Assembly: GCF_000004075.3 (NCBI RefSeq)
Contig: NC_026656.2
Span: 22,578,607-22,642,606 of the forward strand
Direction: 5' to 3'
DNA: 64,000 nucleotides
Origin: Cucumis sativus
Taxonomy: Eukaryota > Streptophyta > Magnoliopsida > Cucurbitales > Cucurbitaceae
Below the pieces are notes generated by a model. The model made no database searches. It was not told the origin of the DNA and saw nothing but the letters and a program-made list of their open reading frames with translations. The stretch's first letter is position 1. The number at the start of each line of letters is the position of its first letter. This document shows, piece by piece, positions 12,373 to 22,045 of the stretch. A program made the translations under genes and the position numbers.

Positions 12373-13612
12373 AAGTTTGACGTCGTTGGTGCCTTTTAGT
12401 ACTGCCTTTTAGTACCTTTTCCACCTAGGACTAATTTTGAATTTAATTTCAAGTTTCATCGACTAAAAAAAAATTAAGGATATTTAAATAACTCGAACAA
12501 CTCAAACTATCCAATCTAAATTATATAATTGATTGGGTTGGGTTCATTTTAATTTGGATAATTATCGTTGGTAGCAATTTTAAGAATGACAATTAGGTAT
12601 TGTTATATATGTTAATATTTTGAATTCAATTATTATCTATCTAATTATCCCTTTTTAACGATAGTAAATAAGTTTTGAACGAAATATATTGGAGATTTAA
12701 GGGGCACCGTCACTATACAAAAAATATTGTAAAATTAAAGCATTATTTAACTTATATTATAATTTAAGTTTTCAAAATTAATATTAAAATATAAAAATAA
12801 AGAATGTGAGAAAAGATAGGTGTCCTCCCTCCTAATCTCTTAATGGATCTGTCTATGAACTTAACATTCCATCTAAGCCAAATTGAAGTTTTAAGGCTGA
12901 CAAAACAACTTGGGTGCAACCTCAATATTGAAGGGTTGGATTTGATTGGAGAAACTTAGTCATTTAAAAACATTGATTTCTTTAATTTAATCGTATGAAT
13001 TTTTTAAACGTAAAAAAAAAAAAGATGGGAAATCTAATATAAGAAAATGAATTAAAATCTAATAAGCAAAGAAGTTGTATGTATTTATAGATAAAATATA
13101 AAAGAGAGAGCAACCCCATCTTTTTCCTTTACTTCATTGGTTGCGAGCAATGGGTAGTGAGTAAGCACCTCCTCCGAACCCCTTCCGACCTTTCTATCAC
13201 ACTCACCCAACCCACCCTAAACCCCATACCAACACACAACACCTCCTCGCCGGCCCATTCTGCTCACTCCTGCATCTGACGTTTCCCAGTCTTTTCCGCT
13301 AAGGCTCTCCATTCCACATTCTTTCTTTCTCTCTCTCTCTCAATCTCATCCTGTTCGCAGCACCTCTTAGCAGCCCTCGTCCATCTTCGCCACACTACTG
13401 CCGGACCTCCGTCTGATTTCAAATTTTTACTTGATATTGCTTAGGTATCAAAACAAATCACAATTTATTTTTACGTAATTTTTCTCCACTGCATTCAAAC
13501 ACGCTGATGATTTGGAATCCTAAAGAAATCAGGGGTTAGCCAAAAGCTTTGTTTGATATTGCTGAACCGCTGACAAATTCAATTTCTTTTTTCAGAGGCG
13601 TCTCTAAGGAAC

Positions 13613-15635
13613 ATGGAAAAAGCTACAATTGATTCCGCCTCTGATGTCGAGGAAGAATATGTATTGCTTGACCTTGGTGATGTATCGCTGCTTGACATTC
13701 CACCCAATGCTCCCTACGTTCTATCTGTATGTTTCTGACCTACTCTAATTATCAAGTAATTAAATTTTATCTTCCAGCTAATTCTTGATCTTTAATTACT
13801 TGCTTTCAAGTTACCGTTGTTAAATTAAAATGAGTTGTTTATTAATTTCCCCTTTAAGCAGTTAAGAATAACATATTTGAGTATTTAAGAATCAGACTTT
13901 AACAAGCATCAGGGGTTGTTTAAATTTTATTAATTGAAGTGACAAATGCATCTACTATAACTTTGAAAATAAACTTTGCACTATTACGTGCTTATATGTA
14001 ATCTTTGGATCAAACTTACCTATTATATAAATGATGTCAAATATATGTTGAGTGTAAATTTTGACGTAACACTTATGATTGTAAACCATCACGTACTCCT
14101 TATGATCTTAGTGTAAAGTTGATCCACACTGGTGATACTGTTAACCAATCTCCGTATGCAAGCATTATTGGCAGTCTCAGACATGCTCCTAACTGCATAG
14201 TGTGGGATTACTATGTAGGTTTACAAGCAGACCTAGTGTAGAGCATTGGAATGTCATAGAAAGTATCATGAGATACTTGAAGAAAACCTAGGACATAGGA
14301 TTGTATTAGCATGACATTCTGAACTGTATGGAAAAGATTGATGTCAGTTCTTAATGAGGTGTTTAACTTGTTATTTTGATGCCCAAACGTTCACACATAA
14401 ATTCATGAATTCTATGGTGTTTAACTTGTTGTTTCGATGTTTTTAAATGGAGCATTTCACAATATGTTCACATACACGATATAGATTTAATTTTTTAATA
14501 AAAAAATAATGTCTCCCCAATATGTCAGTGTGTCGTGCCCTACTTTTTCGATAATTGGCGTGTTTGCCGTGTCGGTGTCCATGCTTCCTAGCATATGGGC
14601 ATTCATAACTTGGTTTGATTTGAGAGAAGAGCAAATTACATTACTCGTGATGACATCTATTCAAAATAAGGTTATACTTTTAACCCCATATGCCTATATA
14701 AAGAGAAGTAGTTAACTAGTAAGTTACCTTGGTGCAAACTTTTTCCAACCAGGAGTACCCCCTCTACCAGGTTTTCGCGCTAGACCGATACACAACTTGC
14801 GTATTCCTAGAGTATCGTGTGAGAGTTTGGTTGGTTTGTGACTATTACGTGCAATAAGCTTTAAGGAAAATGAATATATTGTGTAATTTGGCAAGCATTC
14901 TGTTAATTTGTACGCTTTATGTGAATTTTGATTCATTTGTTTTCCAGGGTTTGGACACCATGAATCCAGTGTTGACTATCTGTGATAAATTTAAGATGGT
15001 AAGTTGTTAATGAGATACAAGCTTTCACCTAGTGTACTACTGCAGAACCATAAAGTGTAGTCTCTTGGCATTATTGTGTTTGCTATTGCTGTTAAGAGTA
15101 CCTAATTTTTTTACCATTTAAGGATAAGCTTCAGATGTATAGAAATTTATGCTAACACACAATTTAAATGATATTGATCGTATTCTCTTATCTTTTGGTT
15201 TGATTCAAGGTTGTTGTAGTCTATATTTTGTGATTAACGGGCATTTCTATCAAACTTTCGTATAAAAATACTTGTTTTAAATCTCTTTTGTAGATTGGAG
15301 AATATGAAGAAACCATAGGCACATGCCTTACCTTTGCGGAAGGTGAGCAAATTTAAAGAAAACGTAGCCATTTGATTTTAAAGCAAGTTTTCAAATTGTT
15401 CTTTAATATTTTGCATAGATATATATAGGAAAACCAATGTCTTACTCTGTTGTCTAATGTAGAGGAAGTCCCTGTGGTTGAAGAAGAAGCTCAGCCATCT
15501 GAAACACTTCGTTGCTCGAGAGAAGAAGTTGAACCAAAACAAGCTACCAAAAAGGAGTTGAAGCTCGTTGCCTGTGTACATAAGATCCTTAAATTCAAGT
15601 TACTTGATTCTGATGTTCCAAGCTCAATATCTTAG
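13613..15635 (+). CDS. general transcription factor 3C polypeptide 6-like (TFIIIC subunit), 4 exons
   Basis: Exons 13613-13726, 14948-14998, 15294-15342 and 15463-15635 join in frame to 128 aa. The fold-bearing part, EEEYVLLDLGDVS at 13-25 followed by YVLSGLDTMNPVLTICDKFKMIGEYEETIGTCLTF, is the TFIIIC subunit 6 (tau55-related) domain. TFIIIC binds tRNA and 5S promoters and recruits TFIIIB for RNA polymerase III; subunit 6 is one of its small peripheral proteins. The rest is acidic (EEEVPVVEEEAQ), then lysine-rich, with a closing LKFKLLDSD motif. Length fits plant relatives. The long first intron (1.2 kb) carries a Copia fragment. The introns are AT-rich and the small exons would be easy to miss in automatic annotation. 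Family assignment is from recognised motifs and not from a search. Confidence 0.85.
14110..14320 (+). mobile_element. fragment of a Ty1/Copia retrotransposon (pol C-terminal part)
   Basis: A short fossil inside intron 1 of the TFIIIC-subunit gene resembles the stretch between reverse transcriptase and RNase H of Copia polyproteins, on the same strand as the host gene. No LTRs or flanking duplication were found. It is broken in several places and clearly old. Confidence 0.6.
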
Positions 15636-15944
15636 TGCACTAAAGAGACAGATTAATGTTAGTTCATATTTGTATATATTGAGGTGTCAGTTTTATGTAT
15701 AGTTAGATGCAATGTGACAGATAACCTAAGTAAAGAACAAGTAGAGGGAAAGGTGTATCCTCGTTGGTCAACTCATCACTATCCTCTATAGAATAGAACG
15801 GAGTGTTATCGTGGAAGCTAAGAGTATTTTCTTACCAAATATTTAAAATATTCTCCTTCTCCTTTTACTATCCCCTTATATAATTGTACAAGTTTATTAC
15901 TCTGCATTTGTTTTGTCCTACAATTCCTTTATAACAAATCAAGT

Positions 15945-16130
15945 TTTAAAAATTATAAAGTATTTTAAAAGGGTTTTTAAATATAGAAAAGTAGGTTCAC
16001 ATTATTTATAAGTTATAGCAAACTCTTTTTACATTTTTTATAGTTTACATAGACGTTGATAGATGTTTGTCAGTGATATGACTCTATCATTGATAGAGGT
16101 TTAGTTTGTTTCATGGGTTTTCACTTGATA
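15945..16130. repeat. palindromic MITE-like repeat (cucurbit type)
   Basis: Contains 'gatagatgtttgtcagtgatatgac' style words followed by 'tctatcattgatagagg', flanked by 'tatagcaaa' and 'tttatag'. The same short inverted words return at about 27590-27760 and 50590-50790. No exact ends or target duplications were resolved. Confidence 0.5.
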
Positions 16131-16617
16131 TTAAAAATCTCTAACTCAAAATGTGCCATCAAGAATTTAGCTTAACGGACGTGTATGAAAAATCAAGAGT
16201 TTCTAGGTAATTTGTACTGAAAAACCCTAAAATATTGTTATTTTGAAAACCCTTAGAATATTATTATTTTGTAAACTTTAAAGCACATGAACTTTTTAAT
16301 ATCTTATACAAAGTTTGATAGAAAAAAAGCTCAAAATATAGTTAATTAATATTAATATCAATTATTTATTACTAATAATCTATGGCAATTTTAGGATTAA
16401 TTATTTTAGGAATAAAAATTAAGCCTACAACAATATTTTCAAAAAATCTTAAATATAGGAATGAAAAGTTAGATTTCACAAATAGGGTTCTAAAGAGTAT
16501 GAAAATGATGATTAAATTCAAGTAGTTAAATTAGTTGAAACAAAGTTTTTGTTATCAAACAATTTGAAGTTTGTTTGATTCAGCATGAAGAAAAATAAGA
16601 AAATGAAAGAATGTGCA

Positions 16618-16644
16618 TTGGCAGTTGGCAGTTGGCAGTTGGCG
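16618..16644. repeat. TTGGCAG heptamer repeat in the sulfite oxidase promoter
   Basis: Three perfect TTGGCAG units plus a partial fourth ending in TTGGCGCC lie about 190 bases before the sulfite oxidase start codon. They could be promoter elements or plain slippage; the sequence does not decide. Confidence 0.5.
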
Positions 16645-16832
16645 CCATCGTTAATATCTCCCAAAGCCCACAGATTTTTGACAAAGCGACAACTCAGAAG
16701 GAAAGCAGCCACGTCAGTTTTCCACGTAGCCTTTCACCATTTTGTCATCTCTCACTCTTGGCTGCGAGCTGTGACCATTTTAAGAATCAAACACATTGTT
16801 CCCTCTCCCTCAGCTGTGGCAACAAACCAAAT

Positions 16833-19800
16833 ATGCCTGGGTTAACTGCACCCTCAGATTACTCACAAGAACCGCTTCGTCACCCATCCCTCATTATCAA
16901 TGCCAAGGCAACCTTCTTTTCCCTTTCCTTTATTCCAGTTTTTTACTTGTTTAGAATGGCATGCTTGTGTGAGCACTCCACCATCATGTGAATGATGTAC
17001 ATGATTGCAAAGATGTTTCGCTCATCATGAAACAGTCAATAGTCTTTTAATGCAACTTTTGTTTATAATCACTGGTTGGTCTACTGTTATTTAAACACTA
17101 TGTTCGAGATCATGGTAGTTAAAGTTTTCTTTAGGATTAAGTCATTCTTCATTAACGTTTCAAAAAATGGATTTTCCATACAAAAACTTACTAACTCTTT
17201 TGATGATGTTAAAGTGGCATTTTAAAGTATAGAATTGAACCTGAAAGGAATTTTGAATGATTAAAGATCTGTTCAAAAGTGATTTTAATAATTTCAAAGT
17301 AAGTTTGTCTCAAACATGGCTCTATGGATATTTATGTTGGTGTTCTTCCCATGACATCTCTCCCTCAGGAGCCCTTCAATGCAGAGCCACCACGTTCAGC
17401 CCTGATCTCCTCTTATATAACTCCTGTACATTTCTTTTACAAGAGAAATCATGGCCCTATTCCTTTGGTGGATGATATTGAAAGGTTTTCTTCTTCCTCC
17501 TTTTTCTTCTTCTTTATCTTTTCGTTTCCAGTTTCGATTCCAATTACTATAAAGTACAAACCTTTTCTTTTACATTGTAGATATTGTGTTTCTATAAATG
17601 GCCTTATAGAAAACCCAAAAGAGCTGTTCATGAACGATATCAGGTGAGCTGTGTGGTGTGTTTTGGATTTAAAAGAGCATACTCAAACTTTTTATAGTTA
17701 ACTTTTAACAGACTTCAGAAAGCACCTGAGATTGTTTTGATGTAACAGGATGCTTCCAAAGTACAATGTCACTGCCACTTTACAGGTATTCTCATTAATA
17801 TGCATTAGTCTTTGGAGCACTTGACCCGAAATCTACGTAGTTTAGGAGTAGCTACTATTAGATAATATAGAATTTAATCTCAAAACCATTTGGTAGTGAG
17901 AAGAGTAGCACATCTATCTTATAAAAAGTATGAGGTCCATTGACTTTTGTAATAAGGGATCCCCGAAAATACCATTTGCCGGATCCCCCAAAATGACATT
18001 TGAGATGGTGCTTCTTCTGGGTTTATTATTCCTAGAATGAATACCTGCTTGGACTTTGTAGGCTCTGTTATCATATTAGATAACAAGTAGGCAATGAGAA
18101 GAGTGGCAAACAATGTGTTTTCAATATAGGATTCTCAACATTTGGATGATTGCTTATGTCATTTGATACCATTTGGCTTGCATGGACTTAGTGTGCAGGT
18201 AACCGAAGGACAGCGATGAGCAAAGTCAGAAAAGTGAAGGGAGTTGGCTGGGATATTTCTACTCTAGGAAATGGTATGTGGCGTGAACAGCTAATGTTTT
18301 AGATCTCTCAACTTATAAAGTTAGATCTTTTTTAACCTTACAGCTGTCTGGGGTGGTGCCAAACTGGCTGATGTTCTTGAACTTGTTGGAGTATCTAAGT
18401 TCAGCTATTGCACACAAAAAGGTGGAAAACATGTTGAGTTTGTGAGCGTCGATAAGTGTGAGGTACAACATTGGCCAATTAGATATGAGAAAAAGAGGAC
18501 ATGAGACATGTCACTAATGATAATATGAATTATGTTAATGAAAGTTAAGTTCCCTTTTGTTCTAAGGAATTATGTGTAAATAGAAAGGAATGATATTAGT
18601 TGCTGTGATTATAAAGTACAGGAAGAAAAGGGAGGCCCATACAAGGCATCAATTCCACTTATCCAAGCTTCAAATCCTGAAGCAGATGTTCTACTTGCTT
18701 ATGAAATGAATGGAGAAGTAAGTCATGGTTTTTTATAACACAGTTCAAAGTACATATCTACATATTGAAGTACTTATAACACTAAACTCCTAGTCTCTAC
18801 TACTTAACAGACTATATACTGATTGTTTGATTACACAACAATGAACGAACTCGATTTTATTGAATGGACCTGCCTTCTTTAATTTTCTTCTTCACTTGTA
18901 GATGAAAACGAACGACCTTATTCAAACTTGATTTGTAGTTTGCTCAACTGTGTCCTTGAGTTTATTGATAGATGAAAAGGCAGAAAATTGTTCAGGGTTA
19001 GAAACTCCCAAAAAGAGAGAAAATGTCCTTGTTTGTAATTGTATCTTTTGTTAACGCTTTCAAGTTTCTTTCATGCATATATTCCTTCTGATGTTGAGTG
19101 AGGATTGGCCCCTAACTTCAAATGGATGGAGTGAACTTAGCTCACTCCATGTTTGTGGCTCTAATCATAATATTTAGTGTTTCCAACTATTATAACCTAC
19201 AATTAACTATACTATTACTATTTCAAATCCCTTCTTGCTATCGTGTTTATTATTTTCCATCCGTAATAAATAGTTTTCACCCCAAACGAACAATTATAAC
19301 CGACAAACCATTATAATTCACTAACTATAATAACCAACTTGACGTCTCAAACACCCCTTCGTTGTTATAATAATGCTAGTAGAAGCGATAGGAGAACTTC
19401 CCAATATTATGCCATTACGTTGATTATCGTGGTACTATACTATAATTTATATTCTTTACTTTCTCTGGGAAAAAAAAGCCTCTTAACAGGGATCACGGGT
19501 ACCCGCTGCGTGTAATTGTCCCCGGTGTTATTGGTGCTCGATCTGTTAAATGGCTTGATTCTATTAGCATAAATGCAGAGGAAAGCCAGGTAGGAATTGA
19601 AGTATAAAATTCAAATTATTCTTTTCTCTCGAGAATTAGCCATTCTTTACAATGGAGTTCCATGGTATTGGCTTGTAGGGCTTCTTTATGCAGAAAGACT
19701 ACAAAATGTTTCCTCCTTCTGTAGATTGGAGCAATATTGATTGGTCAGCAAGGAGGCCTCAAATGGATTTCCCTGTTCAGGTTTTTACTAAAGGCTACTG

Positions 19801-21160
19801 CCTTTTGCTTTATTATGTTTATTACTTCCATTGAAGAAAATTAGAAGACAGTTCTTCTTCATCTACTTTGAATGTACACTTTTCACTTGACGAATGATGT
19901 TGAACTTGCTGAATTTCAGTGTGCCATATGTTCCTTGGAGGATGTAGATCGTATAAAGCCTGGAAAGGTTAGTTCTTTTATGTAAGTTCAATGTTTGAAG
20001 AAATATACAAAATGATCCATGCAAAGGATTTGCTTATCATACAGTTGTAAGAGTCTCCAATCTTCTGGCTTTGTTCATCCAGATTAATTGTAAGTTTGGG
20101 ACATGTAATTTAGCAAAACCTAGAGAATGTTGTTCTTGTTATAGGAATAATATCACATAAAATTAAAATTAAAGAACCTTGTATATATGAGAGAATTTGA
20201 GCTTAACAAATTCACCTTTGTTTTCTTAAGAAAATTTTGCTCACTCTAGTGCCGAGCTTCAACAATAATTGTCTCTCGTAGAATAAATTATTATCTTTCT
20301 TATGGAAGCAACACCTTATGCACAAAATCTAAACAAACAGAACTTCAACGATTTTTTGAAAGGGAAAAAGTCTCCTAGGAGAAAAGTGCTTAAGAAAAAT
20401 GTGAAAACCCAATTTGAAGAAGAGACATATTTATAGATCTATTGGTGGCTATTCGAATAGTCATATCCTTTCATCAAGTTGCTTAATTTTGAAGACACGT
20501 ACATTCATGAAACAATACTACTCATGGAATTGAGAGGATACAACCCTACTCATATTGTCACAACCATTTGTTCCAACAGTTCTACGTGCATATTTAGAAT
20601 CTAGATTTCATCTCTGACCTAATTTCTTTCCTAGACTATAATGGTGATAGTGTCAATAGTTTTTCCGAATTCTAGCCTCTAGTCTCTTGGCAGAGAGCAT
20701 GTATCTTAATGATCTTCAAATGTATGTCAGGTTACCGTTAGTGGTTATGCCGTGGCAGGAGGTGGGCGGGGAATAGAGAGAGTAGACATATCAATTGATG
20801 GTGGCAAAAACTGGATTGAAGCCACCAGATATCAGAAGATTGGCGTTGCATATGTTGCTGATAGTCTGAGCAGTTACAAGTGGGCATGGGTGTTTTTCGA
20901 GATCACAGTTGACATCCAACGAAACACGGAAATTGTAGCTAAAGCTGTAAGTATCATTTGAATGAAAAAATGGTGAATGTGTAGGGTGTATATAAGTTAG
21001 TTTATGAGTATGAAAAGCTTTAAATTGAATTTGAAAAATGTAGGTTGATTCAGCAGCGAATGTGCAACCAGAAAAAGTGGAAGAGATATGGAATGTAAGG
21101 GGTATACTCAACAACTCATGGCATAGAGTTCAAGTTGGAGTTGGTCGTTCCAAAATATAG
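16833..21160 (+). CDS. SOX: sulfite oxidase, peroxisomal molybdenum enzyme, 12 exons
   Basis: Oxidises sulfite to sulfate using a molybdenum cofactor; plant enzymes lack the animal cytochrome b5 domain and act in peroxisomes. Exons: 16833-16907, 17369-17484, 17581-17643, 17749-17785, 18192-18273, 18344-18462, 18622-18717, 19479-19589, 19679-19780, 19920-19967, 20731-20946, 21044-21160. These give 393 aa, the length I recall for the Arabidopsis enzyme. N-terminus [14 protein letters not shown], then RNHGPIP, then the Mo-cofactor ligand Cys98 in [23 protein letters not shown], and the dimerisation domain [17 protein letters not shown]...DGGKNW. The C-terminus -SKI is a peroxisomal targeting (PTS1) type tripeptide. 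Intron 1 uses a GC donor (AAG|GCAACC). Exon 5 begins at the acceptor CTTAG; a second acceptor-like CAG lies seven bases further in. Intron 7 holds a Tourist-like MITE and intron 10 a solo LTR. Convergent with FIGL1, 0.9 kb apart. Confidence 0.96.
19107..19357 (-). mobile_element. Tourist-like (PIF/Harbinger) MITE in sulfite oxidase intron 7
   Basis: About 251 bp, non-coding. The minus strand begins GGGGTGTTTGAGACGTC and ends near AAGTTAGGGGCC, resembling Tourist-type termini (GGGGTGTTTGG). It shares blocks such as GAAATAGTAATAGTATAGTTAA and ATAATAGT with the repeat at 61345-61560. A clear TTA/TAA target duplication was not confirmed. Confidence 0.5.
20137..20578 (-). mobile_element. solo LTR with 5-bp target-site duplication in sulfite oxidase intron 10
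   Basis: A 442-bp fossil. The ends read TGTTATAGG and TTGTTCCAACA, so the element is bounded by TG and CA, and identical GTTCT pentamers flank it (20132-20136 and 20579-20583). A TATA-like word (CTATAAATATG on the minus strand) lies in the middle, suggesting minus-strand orientation. No internal region remains, as expected after LTR-LTR recombination. Superfamily not determined; the TGTTGGAAC start is common among Copia LTRs. Confidence 0.75.
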
Positions 21161-22045
21161 AACAAAGAAGAAAGAGGTATCTCATGTGTAGCATGAACTC
21201 TTCTTTGTACTTAATTTCACTGTGCTAAGGTTTAGATTTTCCATTGGAAATGAGAATAAGAATATGAAACCTGCTTACACTGTTGAATAATAATGTAGCT
21301 CTTTAAAGAGTGCTTTTAAATCTTTTAAGAATTTTTAATCACATTTTTCTTTTACTTTCATCTCAAAAAGCCTTTGAATTTTTCAATATGGAATTTTCTT
21401 GACTCTGCCGTTCTTAGATTGGATCTTGCCTGTTTTATTTCCTATTTAGACGACATGAGATCGATCTTGGGGCCATGGATAAAAGTAGAGCTTTCATGAA
21501 TAAAATATAAGAAATTGGTTCAATTTTTAAAAAAAATTATAAGAAAAAAAGAACTAAACCGATGGAACCCAGATATATTGAGATAGAAAAGATAACAATA
21601 ATACAAGAAAAAGAAAAACCAAGTGTTCGAGGTACTTTGACCCTTACAATCTTGAAACTCTAAATTCTCTAGCTAATTATTAATATACCCCTAACGTTAC
21701 TCTAATACCAATACTATCATAAACATTCTCCATAACCATCAACTGCAAGGTTGATAGGAAGAGTGGATACAAAGGAGATTACACAAACTACAACAAGATA
21801 TGCAGAAACTTAAAACAAGGCTTAAAGTACTTTTGGAAGAAATACTCCTAAACCATTTGAACTCGGGATTGATTATTTGCCTAAGGTTCTGTACATACCT
21901 GAAAATTCCAAATAAAGAAGATAAATGATGTAAGGTGGTCTGTTTCAGATCTCAAAATGGAAGACAGTGAGTAATTCTTAAATATCATTTATAATTTAGT
22001 CCAACCTTGGCCTGCCAGCATACCTTCTATGTCAAGTAAAAAGAT
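21161..22045. other. intergenic between convergent sulfite oxidase and FIGL1 genes
   Basis: Contains the two facing 3' UTRs. AT-rich, with no recognisable repeat or gene. Confidence 0.6.

Larger units (their letters stand above)
11321..13612. other. intergenic between bL27 and the TFIIIC subunit gene
   Basis: The first part is probably the bL27 3' UTR. Two local tandem duplications lie at 11659-11768 and 12273-12372. From about 13100 the sequence turns C/T-rich and less AT-rich, consistent with promoter and leader of the next gene. A CT run sits at 13325-13341, and a possible 5'-UTR intron ends in the 'ttttttcag' at 13589-13595. No gene is supported. Confidence 0.5.
15636..16832. other. intergenic between TFIIIC subunit gene and sulfite oxidase
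   Basis: Holds the 3' UTR of the first gene, a palindromic MITE-like repeat (15945-16130) and the promoter of sulfite oxidase with a small heptamer repeat at 16618-16644. The open frames at 16585-16845 and 16611-16991 overlap the leader and intron and are not thought to be translated. Confidence 0.5.

Noticed and set aside
14509-14600. Words like GTGTCGGTGTCC in TFIIIC intron 1, known from plant repeats
   Set aside because: No ends or second copy in the window, so the type cannot be supported.
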